Shown here: in pieces, positions 1 to 8,001 of the stretch
Layout: each line of letters begins with the position of its first letter
Numbering within the stretch: the stretch's first letter is position 1
Assembly (NCBI GenBank): GCA_009776565.1
Contig: WRNQ01000050.1
Span: 234-10,236 of the forward strand
Length of the DNA stretch: 10,003 nucleotides
Origin: Synergistaceae bacterium
GTDB taxonomy: Bacteria > Synergistota > Synergistia > Synergistales > Aminobacteriaceae
Reading direction: 5' to 3'
Notes under the pieces: model-generated
Seen by the model: only the letters and a program-made list of their open reading frames with translations
Told to the model about the DNA's origin: nothing
Database searches by the model: none
Made by a program: the position numbers and the translations under genes

Positions 1-1277
1 GAGTCCGCTAAACTTTTTGTAGCGTCATTACTTAGTAAAGAACGCTGCTCGTTTATTCTATGCGTAAAATCCTGAAACTCCAGGCGATTTTCGGCTGTAG
101 GCTTATCAAACTCATTCTCAGTAGATACATTTACTTCTTTGTTTAGATTATTCTTATTTTTAACATCAAATTTGTCGTTATTACTCAATTCATCATCGTT
201 AAAACCTGGGACGTCATTTTCGAAGTTTATTGTTTTGGGGGCATTATTCTTTTCTGTATCAGGAGTTTTAACGGGTTCAGTTATTTTCTCCATTGTATTT
301 TCCTGTTCATTAAGAGCAGATGATTGCGGAGCTTTTTCATTCGGTTTTGTATTTAATTTTTGGTCACGTTTCCCCGGAACCTTGACCATTTTTTGGTTAA
401 TATCAGCATACGCCGGATTATCTGGCTCTTCACTGATATCAATATCATTCTTCTCATTGATTGTAAATGGTTTGTCAGGATTATCGCTCTTTGGGATATT
501 TAAGCTGACTTCCTCATCTTCTTCGTAACCAAGAATAAATGATTCATGTAAAACAACTTCCTTATGGTCAGTTTTATCATCCATATTTAATAAAGCATTC
601 GTATTGACAAGCGCACTTTTGTCATCAATTTCCACATTCCGGTCGTTTTGAGTAAAAGGTAAATCCCTGTCAACAGAAATACGCTCTTTAGTTGCGGGGG
701 GAGCGTATAAGGCGGAAGAGTCGGATACATTCTCGTAAAACTCTTCATCAGGACTTAATGGAATAGGAAATACTTCATCTTCAGTCATTATATTTGAATA
801 TGAAGCATCATTTATTTCATATTCCTGACTGTTAGTTAAATCAGTATTTATTAAATCACTATTTGTCAAATCACTTTTTAATTCCACTTCTGGATTGTTT
901 ATGCTATCATTTTCCAGGTTTTCAACAATGGCAAAAGGCGCTGCCATTTGAAGTGCAACATATAATAAATTGTCATCATTTAAGCCGGCATTTTCCTTCT
1001 CTTTTTCAATAACATTTTCAACTACAGGGATTGATTCTTCAATTAAATCAGATGAAAAGTTTTCGCTCTTTACGCCTATTTTGCGTTCCGGCGAAATAGG
1101 GTTATCAATGAAAACAGGTTTTTCTGCATCGACAGGGGGCGTTTTTGTAACTAAACGAGAGTCTTCTGTTTTCAGAACGCTCGCAAATTCTTCAAAAGAA
1201 ACGCTATTTTTTGTTTCCTTTCGCGTACTTATCATATTATAGTTAGGAATGAATAAATCTTTAGCTGACTGTATCAT
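1..1277 (-). CDS. fliK: FliK-like flagellar hook-length control protein, N-terminal part (runs off left edge)
   Basis: An uninterrupted minus-strand frame of 425 codons reaches the window edge without a stop. I placed the start at the ATG at 1277-1275, which opens MIQSAKDLFIPNYN. It lies 26 bases after the upstream stop and has a GAGTGAT ribosome-binding-like sequence just before it. An in-frame ATG at 1235 is the alternative. The N-terminus has a short hydrophobic/aromatic patch and an SFEEFASVLK segment (about residues 27-36), as FliK proteins often do. It is followed by a long acidic, Asn/Asp/Glu/Ser-rich, probably disordered region with no cysteine. Residues 136-150 are three tandem DLTNS-like pentads. 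FliK is the exported molecular ruler that switches the export gate from hook to filament substrates. The conserved C-terminal switch domain would lie outside the window, so the name rests on operon position and composition rather than a diagnostic domain. Confidence 0.68.
   Translation of the reverse strand, partial: MIQSAKDLFIPNYNMISTRKETKNSVSFEEFASVLKTEDSRLVTKTPPVDAEKPVFIDNPISPERKIGVKSENFSSDLIEESIPVVENVIEKEKENAGLNDDNLLYVALQMAAPFAIVENLENDSINNPEVELKSDLTNSDLINTDLTNSQEYEINDASYSNIMTEDEVFPIPLSPDEEFYENVSDSSALYAPPATKERISVDRDLPFTQNDRNVEIDDKSALVNTNALLNMDDKTDHKEVVLHESFILGYEEDEEVSLNIPKSDNPDKPFTINEKNDIDISEEPDNPAYADINQKMVKVPGKRDQKLNTKPNEKAPQSSALNEQENTMEKITEPVKTPDTEKNNAPKTINFENDVPGFNDDELSNNDKFDVKNKNNLNKEVNVSTENEFDKPTAENRLEFQDFTHRINEQRSLLSNDATKSLAD
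828..872 (-). repeat. Three tandem 15-bp repeats inside the fliK-like gene (DLTNS/DLINT/DLTNS)
   Basis: Residues 136-150 of the fliK-like product are three consecutive pentads, DLTNS, DLINT and DLTNS. They are encoded by three diverged 15-base units, each starting GATTT. The array stays in frame, so gain or loss of a unit would change protein length without a frameshift. It resembles in-frame expansion of a low-complexity region. It is too short to be called a pentapeptide-repeat domain. Confidence 0.6.
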
Positions 1278-1303
1278 AAAAATATCACTCGCCTGTTTTA
1301 TTA

Positions 1304-1990
1304 TTATGGGTTTGCAAGGTCTTCGGTTATTCTTGCCGCTTTTACAGGATCCATTTTTTCCAATATGGAAGCTCGTGTATCCTGCGGTAATTTTTTCATC
1401 ATATCCACTGCCAGGGAATTGGGAAGCTGTGCCATTATCTGCGCGGCTCTGCGCGGGGACATATCACGGTACGTATTGGTCAGTTCCCTTATTAATTCTG
1501 CTTCTTCAGCAGTAGCTTCACTCACTCTTACGTCTTTCTCTTTTTCCAATAAATCAGCTTCCTGCTTATTAATTCTTTGCCGCCTTTGTTCAATGTCGCT
1601 TGATAATAATTCAGATTGACGGGACATCGCCATCAATTCTTTTTCCTTAATATCAAGCCTGTCCTGCCATTGTTGAAGCTCCAGTTTGCGGCGTTCCGCT
1701 ACGGTTAAAGTATAAATTTCCGGAACGTCAAGATACTCCACGAGATAGTCTCCGATGAAAGGAATTTTTGGGGATAATTCCCAAACATATGGCCGGACGT
1801 CAATATATCCGCCAACATGCATTCCTGTTATAACGCCGGATAGCAGCAAGATTAAAAGAAACAGGTATTTAAACTTACTACGCTTCTTTGGCTTTTTAGA
1901 AATTTGAGCTGCCGAAGAAATCGAAGCGTCATTATTGACATCTTCGTCTTCAATTATGCCGCTCAACTTTTCCGTTCTCTCCGCCGGCAT
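1304..1990 (-). CDS. MotE/FlbB-like inner-membrane coiled-coil protein with MgtE-N-like C-terminal domain
   Basis: This is a 228-residue protein. Residues 1-40 are a polar, Lys/Arg-rich cytoplasmic tail (KKPKKRSKFK just before the membrane). Residues 42-60 form one transmembrane segment (YLFLLILLLSGVITGMHVG). Residues 95-160 are a charged, heptad-like coiled coil (WQDRLDIKEKEL... QRRQRINKQEADLLEKEK). Residues 165-228 have the helical MgtE-N-like pattern (YRDMSPRRAAQIMAQLP, then MMKKLP..TRASILEKMDP.KAARI). This architecture is that of MotE, the chaperone of the stator protein MotC, and of FlbB, which in spirochaetes organises the periplasmic flagellar collar. In this kind of protein the C-terminal part is outside the membrane. 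The start is supported by GGGGGAAACAGG before the ATG, 11 bases after the upstream stop. The precise role in this organism is inferred. Confidence 0.8.
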   Translation of the reverse strand: MPAERTEKLSGIIEDEDVNNDASISSAAQISKKPKKRSKFKYLFLLILLLSGVITGMHVGGYIDVRPYVWELSPKIPFIGDYLVEYLDVPEIYTLTVAERRKLELQQWQDRLDIKEKELMAMSRQSELLSSDIEQRRQRINKQEADLLEKEKDVRVSEATAEEAELIRELTNTYRDMSPRRAAQIMAQLPNSLAVDMMKKLPQDTRASILEKMDPVKAARITEDLANP

Positions 1991-2001
1991 CCTGTTTCCC
2001 C

Positions 2002-2628
2002 CTATTCATCCTGCAGCATTGCCAAAATTTTCTTAACATAGTTTTGAGTTTCCGCAAAAGGAGGAACTCCATCGTACTGAACGACTCTGCCTGGACCCGC
2101 GTTATAACCGGCAAGCATTTTTACAATATCTCCGTCAAATGTATCGGATAATTGAGAAAGGTATTTTACCCCCCCGCGAATGTTTTGTTCAGGGTCCCAT
2201 GCATCAGTTACGCCAAGCATTTTCGCAGTCTGAGGCATAAGCTGCATTAGCCCCATTGCTCCTTTGTAAGAAAGAGCGTTTGGATTATTTGCCGATTCCA
2301 CTTGTATAACTGCGCGGATTAAATCTTCATCCACTCCGTATTCTTTGGCATAACGCGTTATATATTTATCCCAGTTGGATTTGTCGACATTTCTTTTTGC
2401 GCCTGGTATTTTTGCGCCGCTTGTTTCAAATGAGTCAATATTCAATTTAGGCAGACTATTACTCTTGTTAGTTTTTTTCTCTTCTGTCTCCAGAAGATCA
2501 ATAAAACGCTCCTTTTTTTCAGGATTTATCTCAATTCTCGTCTCAAAGTTTTGGAAAGAACGTCCTTTTCGTTCTATTTCTTCAATGCGCCCAAGAACTA
2601 AACTCATGCTTATCATATCAGGCTTCAT
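2002..2628 (-). CDS. Soluble SLT-family lytic transglycosylase of the flagellar operon
   Basis: This is a 208-residue protein. Residues 83-205 form an SLT (goose-lysozyme-like, GH23) domain. It has the catalytic glutamate at position 111 in VIQVESANNP, the GAMGLMQLMPQTA motif at 123-135 and AGYNAGPG at 173-180. The enzyme should cleave the MurNAc-GlcNAc bond of peptidoglycan to give 1,6-anhydro-MurNAc ends. In this context it would open the wall for the rod. Residues 1-80 are polar and carry no signal peptide or membrane segment; a short amphipathic stretch (MSLVLGRIEEIERKG) opens the protein. Export, if it occurs, would therefore need another route, plausibly the flagellar type III apparatus as for FlgJ-type muramidases. 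A strong AAAGGAGGTG site sits within the end of fliJ, and the ATG follows only 2 bases after the fliJ stop, suggesting coupled translation. Confidence 0.9.
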   Translation of the reverse strand: MKPDMISMSLVLGRIEEIERKGRSFQNFETRIEINPEKKERFIDLLETEEKKTNKSNSLPKLNIDSFETSGAKIPGAKRNVDKSNWDKYITRYAKEYGVDEDLIRAVIQVESANNPNALSYKGAMGLMQLMPQTAKMLGVTDAWDPEQNIRGGVKYLSQLSDTFDGDIVKMLAGYNAGPGRVVQYDGVPPFAETQNYVKKILAMLQDE

Positions 2629-2630
2629 GT

Positions 2631-3080
2631 TTACACCTCCTTTGGAGTAAAGCGGACACTTGCAATATCGTCAATTTCCTGTTGCTCAATAAACAGGGCT
2701 TCCATATTCCATGTTTTAACCAGATTATCTATATGTTTGTCTATTATCTTGACATCTTTATGTTTTTCTATCAGCCTGTTTTCAGTGTCCGCTATCATTT
2801 TGCGCACCGAATTCAGTGACACTGATTCCTTATTTATATTCTTGTCTATTACATCTACTACCTGACGATGAAACCAGATCTCTTGCGTGGACAGGACGGC
2901 GCCTTCGCTTACTGTCAGAAAATTGTTAAAGGCTGTTTTCTTCTCAGTATTTAAAAATGAGAGTTTATTTAACAGTCCTTCTTCTTCATTTCGTTGAGAA
3001 CGAAGACGAATTTGCTCTTCTTCACGAAGTATTTCCCTGGTTTTTAGAATGCGGTTAAAACGATCTACTTTGGGAATCAT
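2631..3080 (-). CDS. fliJ: Flagellar export chaperone FliJ
   Basis: The product is a 149-residue, almost wholly helical, charged protein. Long heptad-like stretches cover residues 5-60 and 75-135, the usual antiparallel coiled coil of FliJ. The C-terminus (EQQEIDDIASVRF) resembles the FliJ end in Gram-positive flagellar operons. Sequence conservation in FliJ is weak, so the call leans on size, coiled-coil character and position directly after fliI. FliJ sits in the centre of the FliI hexamer, links it to FlhA and escorts exported subunits. An AGGAGG site at 3088-3093, 7 bases before the ATG, decides the start. Its gap to fliI is 26 bases. Confidence 0.85.
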   Translation of the reverse strand: MIPKVDRFNRILKTREILREEEQIRLRSQRNEEEGLLNKLSFLNTEKKTAFNNFLTVSEGAVLSTQEIWFHRQVVDVIDKNINKESVSLNSVRKMIADTENRLIEKHKDVKIIDKHIDNLVKTWNMEALFIEQQEIDDIASVRFTPKEV

Positions 3081-3106
3081 TTTTGCGCCTCCTGTTAATT
3101 CAGTTA

Positions 3107-4426
3107 TCAGTTGGGAGCTAATTGTAGCAAGCGTTTTTTTGTCTCTGCAAAACTTGACTTTTCTTTAACTTCCTGCATTAAAAATTTTCTTATAGGTTCT
3201 AGATTCTTTATGGACCAGTCTATTTTGGGATTGGAACCTGCTTTATAAGCGCCAATATTAATAAGGTCTTCCGCTTCCTCGTATATTGCCAATACTTCAC
3301 GAACACGTCCCGCTGCCGCGTTATGTTCTTCAGAAACGACATTAGGCATTACTCTGCTTATGCTATCAAGTGAATTGACCGCAGGATAAAAACTTTTCGC
3401 GGCAATCTTACGCGATAGAACGATATGTCCGTCAAGCACCCCCCGCACAGTATCCGCAACAGGTTCGTTCATATCGTCTCCTTCAACCAGTACCGTATAT
3501 ATTCCTGTTATGCTCCCATACTCCCCAGCGCCGGCTCTTTCCAACAGAGCGGGTAAAAACTCAAAAACTGAAGGCGTATACCCTCTTGTCGTTGGAGGTT
3601 CACCTATAGCCAGGCCGATTTCCCTTTGAGCGCGCGCTACTCTTGTAATTGAATCCATCATGAGAAGGACATTTTTGCCGCTATCCCTGAAATATTCGGC
3701 TATCGTGGTGGCTGTAAGGGCGGCGTTAAGCCTTATTAGCGCAGGTTGATCGGATGTAGCGATAACAACAACGGAGCGTTTAATTCCTTCTTCTCCGATA
3801 TCCTTTTGTAAAAATTCGCGGACTTCCCTTCCGCGTTCTCCGATTAAACCTATTACATTGACATCCGCTGTCGTATAGCGCGCCATCATCCCAAGCAAAG
3901 TGCTTTTTCCAATTCCTGAGCCTGAAAAAATCCCGATTCTCTGACCCGAACCAAGCGTAAATAGCCCGTCTATTACTCTGACGCCAACCGAAAGCGGCGT
4001 TTCTATCATTTGCCTTTTAAGTGGATGAGGAGGGTCGGCATGAAGCGGGTAAAAATCGGTAGTTGCAATAGGTCCCTTGCCATCGAGAGGTTCTCCCATC
4101 CCATCAAGAATCCTGCCAAGTAAAGAATGTCCAACTCCTATACCCAAAGGCTTATCTGTCGAAATCACCTCGCAGCCGGGTCCAATTTCTCTTAAGCTGC
4201 CAAGAGGCATAAGAAGCACGCGGTTTTCTTTAAACCCTACTACCTCGGCGTCGAGTCCAAGCGAACTATCATCGCGAAAACGTATTTTACAAAGATCGCC
4301 AACCCTTACATCAGGTCCCTGAGATTCCGCAATTAAACCGACTACCTGAACAATTCTCCCGTTAACTTTAATAAGTTGAAGGTTTTCAAGCCGCGACTCT
4401 AAAACTTCAATGAGCGGGGCGCTCAT
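3107..4426 (-). CDS. fliI: Flagellum-specific type III export ATPase FliI
   Basis: At 439 residues this is full length for the family. Residues 20-88 are the beta-barrel N-domain. Next comes the RecA-like ATPase core with Walker A SGSGIGKST (168-176, Lys174), the catalytic glutamate in GERGREV (Glu197) and Walker B VLLMMDS (253-259, Asp258). The F1/V1/type III signature PSVFEFLPALLERAG is at 285-299. A helical C-domain follows (about 360-439). The segment GEYGSITGIYTVLVEGDDMNEP separates it from proton-ATPase beta subunits and is typical of export ATPases. FliI hydrolyses ATP at the cytoplasmic face to feed substrates into the export gate, with FliH and FliJ as partners. Its ATG overlaps the fliH TGA as ATGA, so translation is probably coupled. 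An AAGGAG site lies just upstream. Confidence 0.98.
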   Translation of the reverse strand: MSAPLIEVLESRLENLQLIKVNGRIVQVVGLIAESQGPDVRVGDLCKIRFRDDSSLGLDAEVVGFKENRVLLMPLGSLREIGPGCEVISTDKPLGIGVGHSLLGRILDGMGEPLDGKGPIATTDFYPLHADPPHPLKRQMIETPLSVGVRVIDGLFTLGSGQRIGIFSGSGIGKSTLLGMMARYTTADVNVIGLIGERGREVREFLQKDIGEEGIKRSVVVIATSDQPALIRLNAALTATTIAEYFRDSGKNVLLMMDSITRVARAQREIGLAIGEPPTTRGYTPSVFEFLPALLERAGAGEYGSITGIYTVLVEGDDMNEPVADTVRGVLDGHIVLSRKIAAKSFYPAVNSLDSISRVMPNVVSEEHNAAAGRVREVLAIYEEAEDLINIGAYKAGSNPKIDWSIKNLEPIRKFLMQEVKEKSSFAETKKRLLQLAPN

Positions 4427-5415
4427 TCTTCAATGGCTCCTTTTTTCTTTCTTTTGGTTTTACTTTTTGTTTTATCTGGTTCAACCGTTGATTCTTTTGA
4501 AACTTCACGGTATAAATCCGCTATCTGTATTTCAATTTGTTCCAACTGCAAACGCCATCTTGCATCGTATATACCAAGATTAGTTTCTACAATGCAGCTG
4601 CCGCGTTCAACACGGGCGTCAGGCAAGAATTCAAGGTGTTTTATTCCTCGTAAAGATTCCGTCATTTTATCTGTTTGAAATTGAATGTTTCCTATATCAA
4701 AAGGAGAAAGGTATATTAAAATCCGATTCTTATCGCTGACGCGCTCCATAATTCCTTCGAGAACCATGCGGGCTGTATCCGGATTCAATTCGACTTCACG
4801 ATTCAGCATAGCGCTAAGCGTTTCTTTCCATAGACGCAACAATCTTGCGTCATTCAGTTGTATAAGTTCTTTAAAATTATTCTCTATTTCCGCATGAATT
4901 TTTTCGAAAATAGAAATAATATCCGCAAAACGAGCTTTATATTCTTCTTCCACTTCAGCTTTTGCTTTTTCCAATCCTTCATTTTGCCCTTTAATGAACC
5001 CTTCGGAATAACCTTTATCAAATGCTTCGGAACGGGTTTTTTCGGCTTCTTCAAGGATTGTGGAAGCTTCCAACCTTGCTTCCTTTGTAACTGTTTGCCG
5101 CTCAATTTCAAGTTTACTCTGCATTTCAGCTTGAAGTACAGTCTCGCGATTTACCAGTTCCAGTTCCGTCTTTTTGAATTGTGATGACAACTCTTCGTAA
5201 TTATTCATCGACGATTCCAGTTTGTTTGCAAGAAGTTTAATTTGAGATTGCAGCGAGCTTATTTTATTTTGAGCAAGGTCAAGTTCATTTTCATGAGAGC
5301 CCTTATCAAAAGCGTGTTCATTTTCTAAAAGCTTGATATCTGCCATCCCAACGCGGACAGCCTCAGGAAGAACTTTAACAGCTCGTATTACATTACGGCG
5401 AATGTTGTTATACAA
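4423..5415 (-). CDS. fliH: Flagellar assembly protein FliH (FliI regulator), TTG start
   Basis: This is a 330-residue protein, longer than the enteric FliH (about 235). It opens with MYNNIRRNVIRAVKV, followed by a long coiled coil at about residues 40-130. Next is a glycine-repeat helix with Gly135, Gly139, Gly143 and Gly147 (a GxxxG series typical of FliH). The C-terminal FliH/VatE-like domain (about 160-305) contains GSCIVETNLGIYDARW. The tail, residues 313-326, is very lysine-rich (KTKSKTKRKKK). FliH dimers bind and restrain FliI and dock it at the C-ring. The frame begins with TTG at 5415-5413, which overlaps the end of fliG by 8 bases, and GGTGGAGAGGA lies just upstream. No in-frame ATG precedes residue 24, so a TTG start is the best reading. 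It may tune FliH levels below those of FliG. Confidence 0.93.
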   Translation of the reverse strand: MYNNIRRNVIRAVKVLPEAVRVGMADIKLLENEHAFDKGSHENELDLAQNKISSLQSQIKLLANKLESSMNNYEELSSQFKKTELELVNRETVLQAEMQSKLEIERQTVTKEARLEASTILEEAEKTRSEAFDKGYSEGFIKGQNEGLEKAKAEVEEEYKARFADIISIFEKIHAEIENNFKELIQLNDARLLRLWKETLSAMLNREVELNPDTARMVLEGIMERVSDKNRILIYLSPFDIGNIQFQTDKMTESLRGIKHLEFLPDARVERGSCIVETNLGIYDARWRLQLEQIEIQIADLYREVSKESTVEPDKTKSKTKRKKKGAIEE

Positions 5416-6421
5416 CTAAATCGTCCTCTCCACCTGTTGAAATCACTATTTCACCGGCCTCCTCAAGCGAGCGTACGACGTTGACAATCTTCTGCTGTGA
5501 CTCTTCAACATCCTTAACCCGGACAGGCCCCATAAAGTCCATATCTTCTTTGAGCATTTCAGCCGCGCGTTTTGACATATTCTTGAAGAACTTATTACGA
5601 AGCTCTTCCGTGGCGCCTTTAAGCGCAAGACCAAGCTCTTTAAGCTCAACTTCCCTGAGAACTCTTTGAAGCGAACGATCGTCAAGACGGATAATATCTT
5701 CAAATACAAAGAGTCTCTTCTTGATTTCTTCAGCAAGTTCGGGATCGTTTTCTTCCAAATATTCCATGATATTACGTTCCGTGGCTCTATCCGCGCTGTT
5801 TATTATTGCAACTACCGCATCAACACCACCCGCAAGCGTAAAATCCTGCCCCATAACCGAACTAAGTTTACGTTCAAGCACTCTTTCAACCTCTCTCAGT
5901 ATTTCAGGCGTTATTCTATCCATTTTTGCTATTCTTTTAGCCACCTCAGCCTGCATTACAGCCGGCAATCCGCTGATTATCAAAGCAGCTTGCGGAGGCT
6001 CCAGATATGACATAATGAGAGCAATTGTCTGCGGATGTTCCCCTTGAATGAAACCCAATACCTGCTGCGCGTCCGTATGGCGCATGAAATCAAACGGACG
6101 CACCTGAAGGCTGGCGGTAACCCGGCTAAGCAAGTTTTGTGCGCGCTCGGGGCCCAATGCCCTTTCAAGGATATCTCTTGCGTATTCAACTCCTCCGCGT
6201 GCCATAAACTCGCGCGCCATCAGAATTTCCTGAGCTTCTTTCATTACCTCTAACTTGAGATCAGGCGGAACTTTTCTGAGATTGGCAATCTCAAGCGTTA
6301 TTATTTCTATTGAAGTGTCGTCGAGCAATTTATAAATCTCGGAAGCTATTTCGTTTCCCAGTGTCACCATGAGAACCGCAACTTTTTCTCTGCCAAGAAG
6401 GTTTGATTTTTTATTCACCAT
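5408..6421 (-). CDS. fliG: Flagellar motor switch/rotor protein FliG
   Basis: At 337 residues this is normal length. Residues 1-105 are the FliF-binding N-domain. The middle domain has the EHPQ motif at 128-131 and helices that contact FliM, and an Ala/Gly-Gly linker (LAGGV, about 196-200) follows. The C-terminal torque domain begins near 237 (LFVFEDI, the counterpart of the MFVF motif). The torque-helix charges seen in enteric FliG are all present: Lys268, Arg285, Glu292/Asp293 and Arg301 in the GPVR loop. The rotor face should therefore be functional. FliG couples the stator ion flow to rotation and reverses direction through FliM. It starts at an ATG preceded by AGGTGAAGAGCT, 13 bases after the fliF stop, and its last codons hold the ribosome binding site of fliH. 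Confidence 0.98.
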   Translation of the reverse strand: MVNKKSNLLGREKVAVLMVTLGNEIASEIYKLLDDTSIEIITLEIANLRKVPPDLKLEVMKEAQEILMAREFMARGGVEYARDILERALGPERAQNLLSRVTASLQVRPFDFMRHTDAQQVLGFIQGEHPQTIALIMSYLEPPQAALIISGLPAVMQAEVAKRIAKMDRITPEILREVERVLERKLSSVMGQDFTLAGGVDAVVAIINSADRATERNIMEYLEENDPELAEEIKKRLFVFEDIIRLDDRSLQRVLREVELKELGLALKGATEELRNKFFKNMSKRAAEMLKEDMDFMGPVRVKDVEESQQKIVNVVRSLEEAGEIVISTGGEDDLVV

Positions 6422-6434
6422 AGCTCTTCACCTG

Positions 6435-7994
6435 CTAATCCTCAGATAACCATTCATTGACCAGGCTGGAAACTTCTTTGGGGTTGCTGCGGGCATAAGC
6501 TTTTATCTGTTCTTCAAGAACTGATAATTCTCCTTGAGCCGCAATCATCTCGGGCGAAGTAAGCATTTCCTGAATAGTAGGAATATGCCTTGATTCCTGC
6601 AACGTTTTGTTCACAGCCATCGCAGCCTTTCTTCTCTTCCACCAAAGTATTGCCAAAACCGAAATAATCAGCAATAAAATTAAGCCTATTACGCCTCTGA
6701 TAATTAATTGTTTTCGCGCTTCCCGTTCTTCCGCCTCTCTCAACATGTCTAAAATAGATGTTGTAAAAGGCATCGAAACGACGCTTACGCTATCGCCGCG
6801 CGACTCGTTTATTCCAATAGCGTCAGAAACAACCCCTTTAACGATATTTAAAGTCTGTTCCTCAAACTCTCCATCAACAACGACAGAAGCAGTTATACGA
6901 TTAATTTCTCCGTTTTGTCTGACTTTTTTTGTTTCAACCGACGATAATTCATAATTGCCTGTGTTATCAGCTTTACTGTATTCGCTGCTTCCACTGCCGG
7001 TTTCTATGGAGTAACCGGGGATATTCGTCGTGGTACCAGGCGCGCGGGCAGGGTCCATATTATTTCCCACGTACTCTTCTTCTAAAGAATGCCTGCTGCG
7101 AACAAATACGCTTCCATTTGGACCCGGAATATACATTATCGAAGTTTCTGTTATTTGATCAAAATTAGCGTCAACAGCTATTTCTACAGCAACTTTACCG
7201 GAGCCATAAATTTTCTCAAGCACGTTTTTTGCCTTCTCTACAAGCTCTCTTTCCAATCTTTGTTCATGCAGCCTTTTTATTGTTGTTATAACGCCGTCCG
7301 GGCCATAAATTATACTATCGTCTTTTATCATATCCGTTAGAATATTTGATTCTGTATCCACCAATGTTACTCTTTCAGGCGTTAATCTCGGAACGCTTGC
7401 GGCTACCAGATTAACTATAGCTTTCACTTGTTGAGGGGTTATCCGGTAACCGGGACGAAGTTTCAATGTAACTCCAGCGCTGGAAGGGTTTAAGTCTTTC
7501 TTGAATAATTCCCGCTCATTGACAACAATATTGACCCTTGCGCTTTCGACAATGTCAAACTGTTTTAAGTTTCTTGCCAGTTCCCCTTCAAGGGCGCGCA
7601 ATTGTATCATATTAATCTGAGGTTGAGTTTTCCCAAACGAATCCTTCATGATTTCACTATAGTCAATAAGTGTTCCGCTTTTGGGTAAACCTGCGCTGGC
7701 GAGGTCAAGCCTTAATTCATCAACCTGATTACCCGGAACAAATATGGCTTGAATTCCGGGTTCCAATCTGTAAGGTATGTCATTTTCCCGGAGATAATCC
7801 ATTATTCTCGACTGATCATCAGTATCTAAACCCGAGAAGAGGCGCACATAAGACGGAGAGCTTCCCAAAATTATAATGAAGACAAGCAAAATCAGCACTC
7901 CGCAAATTGCCAGGAGTATTGACAATTTTTGCCACCTTTCAAGGGTCGACCACAGCATTAATGATTTATCAATATATTGTCTGAATTTATTCAT
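6435..7994 (-). CDS. fliF: Flagellar MS-ring protein FliF
   Basis: This is a 519-residue protein with the two membrane segments of FliF, at residues 24-43 and 432-452. Between them is the large extracytoplasmic part. Residues 47-215 are the YscJ-like ring-building motifs (RLFSGLDTDDQSRIMDYL, then SARVNIVVNERELF and SSAGVTLKLRPG). Residues 255-410 are the beta-collar region, including the Gly/Ser-rich loop ETGSGSSEYS. The cytoplasmic tail ends LEEQIKAYARSNPKEVSSLVNEWLSED, the conserved FliG-binding helices. FliF is the first structure assembled and houses the export gate. Its length is slightly below that of enteric FliF (about 550) and normal for Bacillota. It starts 7 bases after fliE, whose end supplies an AAGGTTGATC ribosome-binding sequence. 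Confidence 0.98.
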   Translation of the reverse strand: MNKFRQYIDKSLMLWSTLERWQKLSILLAICGVLILLVFIIILGSSPSYVRLFSGLDTDDQSRIMDYLRENDIPYRLEPGIQAIFVPGNQVDELRLDLASAGLPKSGTLIDYSEIMKDSFGKTQPQINMIQLRALEGELARNLKQFDIVESARVNIVVNERELFKKDLNPSSAGVTLKLRPGYRITPQQVKAIVNLVAASVPRLTPERVTLVDTESNILTDMIKDDSIIYGPDGVITTIKRLHEQRLERELVEKAKNVLEKIYGSGKVAVEIAVDANFDQITETSIMYIPGPNGSVFVRSRHSLEEEYVGNNMDPARAPGTTTNIPGYSIETGSGSSEYSKADNTGNYELSSVETKKVRQNGEINRITASVVVDGEFEEQTLNIVKGVVSDAIGINESRGDSVSVVSMPFTTSILDMLREAEEREARKQLIIRGVIGLILLLIISVLAILWWKRRKAAMAVNKTLQESRHIPTIQEMLTSPEMIAAQGELSVLEEQIKAYARSNPKEVSSLVNEWLSED

Positions 7995-8001
7995 TTATTG
8001 A

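Noticed and set aside
139..1242. Plus-strand open frames opposite the fliK-like gene (139-528 and 970-1242)
   Set aside because: They are Ser/Phe/Leu-rich complements of an acidic, Asp/Glu/Asn-rich minus-strand frame. They have no ribosome binding sites and no recognisable domain, and the minus-strand frame is continuous through them.
4884..5184. Overlapping frames in fliH (4884-5111 minus, 4858-5184 plus)
   Set aside because: They are frame shadows of the biased coiled-coil codons of fliH, with no independent start signals.
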